A DNA stretch of 64,000 nt from Voacanga thouarsii (taxonomy: Eukaryota; Streptophyta; Magnoliopsida; Gentianales; Apocynaceae). The notes under the pieces are model-generated. The model saw nothing but the letters and a program-made list of their open reading frames with translations. It did not search any database and was not told the origin of the DNA. Each line of letters opens with the position of its first letter. Positions within the stretch are counted from its first letter, which is position 1. Below, piece after piece: positions 58,871-64,000 of the stretch. The stretch is from positions 62,001 to 126,000 of the forward strand of contig JANUWF010003366.1 in NCBI GenBank assembly GCA_026120185.1, given 5' to 3'. A program made the translations under genes and the position numbers.

Positions 58871-59053
58871 GTGAAGCAAGGTGAGAGTGAAAAATTGGGT
58901 TGAGAAGAGAGGAAAAAAGGCAGGAGTTGTGAAGTAAAATTCCGAAATTTTACTTTTACATACAAACTCTTGTTTGAATTCTTATATAGGGAAATTTGTG
59001 CAAGAAACAAGGCACATCAATTTGAGGAAGAATTATCTCAAAGAAGGGGAAAA
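58871..59053 (+). pseudogene. GYP2 pol end and polypurine tract
   Basis: The charged tail gives way, without RT, RNase H or integrase, to a short open piece from 58974 whose end LRKNYLKEGEN resembles the last residues of pol in this gypsy group (GYP1: SKTNSFQ before its PPT). AAGAAGGGGAAAA at 59041-59053 is the polypurine tract. The implied deletion removes about 3 kb of pol. Confidence 0.65.
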
Positions 59054-60136
59054 TAATAGGAATCCATCCATGCAACACGGCACATCTAAAGAAAGGGGAT
59101 GGAAAGTCAAGACTTGCTTCAAGTCTCCTCGATTTCGGGAGGATTTTCAAGACATCCAAGCATACAAGCCAAGTGTCAAAAAGATTGTCAAGAGACGGGT
59201 AGTGAAGGGAGCTGTAACCATAAAAAGAACAACAATCCTTTTGAAGAATTAAGCCAATATTGACACAAGGATTGATGTCCAAAGGAGTAATAAGAAAAGC
59301 TTATAATGATCAACATTTCATTTGGAAGAACAAGGGAACACATGGAAAAAAGAATAGAAAAAATAGAGGTAATATGAGAAGGGATTGGAGTGCAACAAAA
59401 TAAGAGAGGTTGCCCAGAACTGACTTGGCACTAGCCCAGAACGATAGACTCGGCGCCGTTTCAGATCTGGCTCGGTCCTGTTGCTTAGACAGAACTGAGC
59501 CAACACCGGATCCCTGTGCTAGAGTTGGCGCCAACTCCAAAATTTTGAAAATTTTCTTATTATCATCCTTTTTTCTTTGTAATTTAAGTTCCACAAATTT
59601 TATTATGTTTGAACCTATTTTAAAGGGCCAGAAAACATGTATTATGTCTTTTTAATAGTTAGGATTATTTGCTAAGTAGTTTCGGTCAAGGCAACCATAA
59701 ATATGCTCTTGTAGCTTTGTAAAAATAACCTTTGCAGATATATGGAATTTTTGAGAGTCCAAGAACTCTTTGAGAGCTTTAGGGAGGGTGATCCTCTTAG
59801 GTGATTCCCATAAACATGAAGACTAAATTAAAGGATTTAGTCCCAACTTTGATATTGTCTCTAAATCTTAAGGGATAATCTAAATTTCTTCTCTATTCTA
59901 TATGCTAGGTTGCCTAGTGTGTTTGATAGGATTAAGTTAGGTGCCTTTGAATTCCTACCATTGGTATTCTAATCTCTAGTTAGATTAGGGTGTTAAGGTA
60001 TGTTTGAAGTAGGATAAATTCACATTATCACAAGAGTGTTAATTTCTTTATATTTGGGTGTTCTTGTGTGCGAGTTTGTTAGGGTACTTGTTCTTGAGCT
60101 TAATCCACATTTTTGGAGCTTCCCAAGATCGTATCA
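59054..60136 (+). mobile_element. GYP2 3' LTR, 1,083 bp
   Basis: Starts TAATAGGAATCC (5' LTR: TGATACAAATCTGTCC) and ends CCCAAGATCGTATCA. It matches the 5' LTR block by block, for example 'ggattttcaag' at 59143, 'catttcatttggaag' at 59316 and 'ttttgagagtccaagaac' at 59748. It has a GC-rich cassette at 59410-59545. TAGAC follows at 60137-60141, identical to the sequence before the 5' LTR. Confidence 0.88.
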
Positions 60137-60141
60137 TAGAC

Positions 60142-60632
60142 TCATTATCTCATGATTAAATTAGCAGATTTTTCAATCAAACCAACATAATCATAAAGAT
60201 GCATTAAACTCACCCTTTAACAATTATCCCTATACTCTAGGTAATAATGAACACTATACTAGCTAATAACCCTATATTCTAGGTGAAATCAATTAATCTT
60301 TGATTACTTTGGCTTTTTATCTTAACTTCATTTCCTAAGTCTATTAAGAAATAACAAATATGACACTAATGAAATTAAATTAACTTCTAACATTGTTTCC
60401 TAAGTCAATTAGAAGTAAATCTAAATTCATCAATTCTTCCAAAATCACAAGTAATCAAATACCAAGAATGATATTAAATTAAACCAAAAACAATGAATCC
60501 CAAAATATTATCAAATTAAAATAAAAACATTAATTTCATGATTATTCTAGAAAAAAAGAAAACAACGGTATAAGAAAGAAATCATAGACAAGAATTTCTT
60601 TTTCTCTTTCAAAACCTTATTGAATAATGCCT
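60142..60632. mobile_element. LTR-B2, segment 2
   Basis: Continues B2 after GYP2. It has the family's 'ccctatactctaggt' and 'taagtcaattagaag' blocks and runs to TGCCT (60628-60632), the target duplication of LTR-B4. It matches the middle of LTR-B4 (about 61090-61530). Confidence 0.72.
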
Positions 60633-62173
60633 TGATGTGTATGAATTTGGGTATAAAAAATCACACAAAAATAAGCACATTCCAAATCAAGTTTAAATTA
60701 AAACGTTAATCTCAAATTACACATATTAGCAAGCGTACTCATCATTAAGCATAGAATAGGGTTTAAAATGAGTATCGATCCTCAAGGAACAAGTATGCAG
60801 TAATCACTTTTCTTTCATTGTTTAACTGACTCAATAAAGTAAAAAAGAATAAAAAGGAAAATAAAATAAAATAATATAATATATACATATCCAGGATGGA
60901 GAATTATGTAATTCAAACCATTATTTTGACAAACATGACCTTAAAGTACCCAATCATCATCATAAATAATCATTCTCTTGGCATCATGAAGGATTAAGAT
61001 AGATTCACTTCTTTTCCAATCCATGAAATCACTATCTTCTAGACAAATTAGCATCACATATCATGTTTCAACTAATTCACCCAAAAGATGCATTAAACAC
61101 AATCCTTGATTAAATCCCCATATCCTGGCAAATTTAAAATATGAAATTAACCAATGAATCCATATCTTGGCAGCCATCAATTAACTTTTAATTACCCAGT
61201 TCTTAGCAATTAACCCCTTTTTCAAGCAAGTTAATAGACAACAAACATGAAATTAATGAATTGAGACCACCATCAACCCCTTTTCAAAGCAAGTTAATAG
61301 AAAGAAACAACAAATTAATTTCGTAATCAGCATTACTAATTAAATACCAAGAATAACAATCAATTAATTAGGAGATCAAAGTAACTCTAAAAATCATGAA
61401 TACCGAAAACAATGTCAAATTACAATAAAACAATTAATACATCATTGTCCAAGAAAAGAAAACAAAGTTAAAAGAAAGAACTCATAGATAAGCCTAATTC
61501 TTCTGCCTTCGTAGACTCTCTTGTACAATCCTCCTTGATTTGATGAATTCCTACTTGATTTTAAGTGTTTTTGTGTTTTGCTCCTTGAATTCATCATTTT
61601 GACTTGTGTTTCTCCTCTATTTATAGGTTTTAGGAGTGCCTAAATTTATCCCTCTAGGGTTTCTGTCTGAATAAAAATAGAAAAATACCAAAACTCTAAA
61701 AATTGCCAAAAATGGGCATGAAAATCGAGGCACTGCCTCTATACTAGTGCACAGCCAACGCCGCTTGTCCTGCCTAGGGTCGGTGCCGGTTGCATTCTGT
61801 CGCTCTGTCTGTTCGCTAATTTTTCTTTATTTTCATGCCAAGCTCTTCCAGGTCACAACCGGAGCCGTCTATGGGTTCCCAACTGGCCCCGGCTGTGTTC
61901 TGTTCAGCTCCTATTTTACCGATTTTTATCATCTCGAAGTGCATGCCAGCAGTATGTGGCCGGCGCCGCCTGTCCTGTCTTGGCCAGCGCCGACTCTAGT
62001 CTGTTTAGCTACAATTTTACTTTATTTTATCCCTAAAATCTGAAATAATTCACAAAATACCTTTCCAAGGGTACAATCTCAAATATGAAGGAATATGACC
62101 AGTTATTGCACAAAATGTATCACAAAATGGCCTCAAATAACTAGAAAATATATGTCTAATTTAGGCCCTATCA
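60633..62173. mobile_element. LTR-B4, complete solo LTR, 1,541 bp
   Basis: Runs from TGATGTGTATGAATTTGGG to TTAGGCCCTATCA. TGCCT precedes it and TGCCC follows it (one difference), and host B2 sequence joins across it (compare 61527-61555). It carries the largest GC-rich cassette (61735-62005), in which CCGGTGCCGG/CTGTCTGTT words and a TTTTACTTTATTTT-type run recur about three times. No internal domain or protein. Probably the reference copy for the family. Confidence 0.8.
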
Positions 62174-62178
62174 TGCCC

Positions 62179-62673
62179 CTTGATTGATGAATCTTCTTTT
62201 TTGTGATTGATAGAAATCTTTTATCGTTGGACTTATACGTTTTCCTTATATTTTTCTTATATTTATAAGCCCCATTGATACCAAAATTTATGGCTTGAGA
62301 AGTTTGGTCCAGGTAGAATTCAGAAATTATCAAAACCCTTTAGAAGATACTAAGTTCGCGTGAAAATAGAATTCCACTGCCTCTGGACAGTGTTGACCCG
62401 GCGCCTGGTCATTTCGGCCAGCCCGATGCCAGGTTGCCTCTGGATTTCAACTAGAGTTGCTCTGTTATTCCAGAACTGACCTGGCACTGGGTTGGGTAGC
62501 TTGGGCGGGCTAGGTTGTTACTAGATGTGCACAACTTTGCTCAAAATCTTCTAATTCGCGCACATATTCATCAAGAACACTTTCCACAAGCAAATCAAAT
62601 AAGATGAAATACGCCTAGTTATGTCATCAAATGTACCTCAAATTATCCTCAAAATAACTAGGAATAAACATGT
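62179..62673. mobile_element. LTR-B2, segment 3
   Basis: Continues B2 with a GC-rich cassette (62385-62520) and the 'cctcaaaataactagg' block that lies near the end of other B copies. The TATCA end is not recognisable, so the right limit is approximate. Confidence 0.6.
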
Positions 62674-63141
62674 AAATTTCTCAAAAAAAACTCATACATA
62701 AAGTTTTCATGAATTGCAAGGATTTACCTTGATCCAAGCAATGGTCAATATTCCTAACTTAGTGATGTTGTCCTCGACCTCCAATATCCACGATGTCTAT
62801 CACACAAATTATACAAGTGTCAAATTTCTGCATGAGTTCTCAATAAAGTATCCTAATCCCAATTACAATCCTAGTTCAACTATGTCAACAACTTATATGC
62901 CTAGGTTCAGAACCCCTAATCACATGTTCCCAATCACAAATTAACAAAAATATCTCAATTAGATATCAAATAATACATAAGAATATCAAGAACATAAACT
63001 TAGTAATTCATGCAACATAATTACTCAAATGTTCAAATAGAACTCAAGGAATTTCCTTTCATGAAATCTCATTTTCAAATGTAAGCTGTTTTTGTAAACA
63101 AATTCCAAGAAGCATAGGTTGTGATCTTTATCACAAAACAC

Positions 63142-63191
<50 letters not shown>

Positions 63192-63313
63192 ATTTCCTTT
63201 CATGAAATCTCATTTTCAAATGTAAGCTGTTTTTGTAAACAAATTCCAAGAAGCATAGGTTGTGATTTTTATCACAAAACACCCATATGTTGTGATTTTT
63301 ATCACAAAACACC

Positions 63314-63346
<33 letters not shown>

Positions 63347-64000
63347 TTCCCCAAATGATTCCAAAATTTTATGTAACAAACATAAACATTTATATGCATT
63401 TGATTTCTATCAAAATCCCCAACAAACTATGGCTCAATCAAAACCAGAAAATTCTGTTTTGCACCATTCAATATTGCGACAAATAGAGTAGAAATTTGTT
63501 CAAGAAAGAAAGCTAAACATTTTCCCAAACTTTTAAGTATTTAAAAGAATAATAGGTACTATAATAGCAACCCAAATCCCCTTTAAAATCGTGTACAAAA
63601 TCTGTACAAAAGATAGCTCCAAAATAGAGTATCACAACAACAAGAAATTGACACTTCTAGCATGATTGTTTTCCAAACATTTTGCAACTTATCCTCATGG
63701 TTTCCAGCTTGAAATCTCATTCAAAAAGATTTATATAACATCAAAGAATCATGTCATACAAGTTCCAACAATCATTCAATCAAAATAACACAATTCTAAG
63801 CCACGGAAGTTCCATATTATACATAGAAAATTTCCAGCGAATAGATCAAGTTTCTTAAGAACAAAAGATAGGTTCTAATACATCATTTCTATGGAAAATA
63901 AGCTTCATAATATTTATAAGACGTACTAGAAACTTAAAAAACTAAGCCCTCATAAAAAACACTCAAAATTTATACACAATTCCACCATAAAATTAGCATG
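62674..64000 (-). mobile_element. LTR-C, probable continuation to the window end
   Basis: 62688-62727 (CTCATACATAAAGTTTTCATG..GGATTTACCTTG) matches the repeated unit at 10516-10606. The next bases match the antisense 'cttacctgattcttgctcacaataaaatggtc' block of TEK1 LTRs (50411-50443). Most of the remainder is AT-rich with no open frame of note, and the LTR-C end is not reached. The join across LTR-B2 lacks a clear target duplication. Confidence 0.5.
63051..63288. repeat. Direct duplication of about 97 bp around a (TA)n run
   Basis: 63051-63147 and 63192-63288 are nearly identical (TTTCCTTTCATGAAATCTC to TCACAAAACACCC). They are separated by a (TA)n run at 63144-63189. A third partial copy (GTTGTGATTTTTATCACAAA) at 63288-63312 leads into a second (TA)n run at 63313-63348. 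Confidence 0.9.

Larger units (their letters stand above)
10995..60136 (+). mobile_element. GYP2: outer limits of a split, non-autonomous Ty3/gypsy element
   Basis: A plus-strand element whose two LTRs (10995-13573 and 59054-60136) lie 45 kb apart because other elements inserted into it. Exact 5 bp target duplications TAGAC flank it (10990-10994 and 60137-60141), and the host LTR-B2 continues on both sides. Its own internal parts are 13574-14060, 18958-19140 and 56417-59053, about 3.3 kb. They hold a PBS, a leader, a zinc-finger gag remnant, a protease remnant and a PPT. RT, RNase H and integrase are absent. Confidence 0.8.

Noticed and set aside
56995..59010. Several long minus-strand open frames rich in Phe, Leu, Ser and Pro
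   Set aside because: Antisense shadows of the purine-rich plus-strand gag/protease remnant.

Overview
This window looks like heterochromatic DNA from a flowering plant, probably a eudicot. It is AT-rich and I found no host gene, rRNA or tRNA gene in it. Almost every base belongs to LTR retrotransposons, their solo LTRs or their decayed remains. The recognisable proteins are typical plant ones: Ty1/copia gag-pol, Ty3/gypsy gag-pol, and a chromodomain integrase of the kind found in Tekay/Del chromoviruses. All reading frames are broken by stops, frameshifts or deletions, so nothing here looks able to move by itself. Element names used below (GYP1, GYP2, COP1, TEK1, LTR-B and so on) are local labels, not database names.

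Layout. 1-6844: a decayed minus-strand Ty3/gypsy element, GYP1 (3' LTR mostly outside the window, pol, gag, PBS, 1.0 kb 5' LTR), inserted in an LTR-B whose rest runs to 7940. 7941-9285: unclassified AT-rich DNA with a 270 bp tandem duplication. From 9286 to the end of the window there is one deep nest. A minus-strand Tekay-like LTR (LTR-C, 9286-10606, resuming near 62674) holds LTR-B2 (10607-10994, 60142-60632, 62179-62673). B2 holds a second B solo LTR (60633-62173) and a gypsy element GYP2 (10995-60136, target duplication TAGAC on both sides). GYP2's 5' LTR holds a copia solo LTR (11262-12791, duplication CCAAC). Its internal region holds a pair of inverted Tekay-like LTRs (14061-18957, TCTAT/TCCAT) and LTR-B3 (19146-56411, ATTGT). 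B3 holds a tandem copia array COP1 (20368-56047, CCTGA/CCTGG) with three LTRs and two internal units. Each COP1 unit was hit by a Tekay-type element: a truncated one at 21879-27282 and a full-ended one, TEK1, at 37294-53672 (CTAGG). TEK1's 3' LTR holds a 4.7 kb solo LTR of the same family in the opposite orientation (39157-43850, TCTAT).

How the parts relate. The elements are mostly deletion derivatives. TEK1 joins gag directly to the end of RNase H. Both COP1 units share one RNase H deletion and carry separate integrase-region deletions. GYP2 has a zinc-finger gag and a protease remnant but no reverse transcriptase or integrase. Such copies would have needed enzymes supplied by intact relatives elsewhere; GYP1 resembles GYP2 at its LTR ends, PBS and polypurine tract. 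The most unusual signals are the depth of the nest with readable target duplications, a tRNA-like A-box/B-box module kept inside the giant Tekay LTRs, a 25 bp minisatellite in one LTR, an acidic repeat-bearing ORF before the TEK1 gag, and a GC-rich cassette shared by otherwise different LTR families. I did not find a new enzymatic or defence system.
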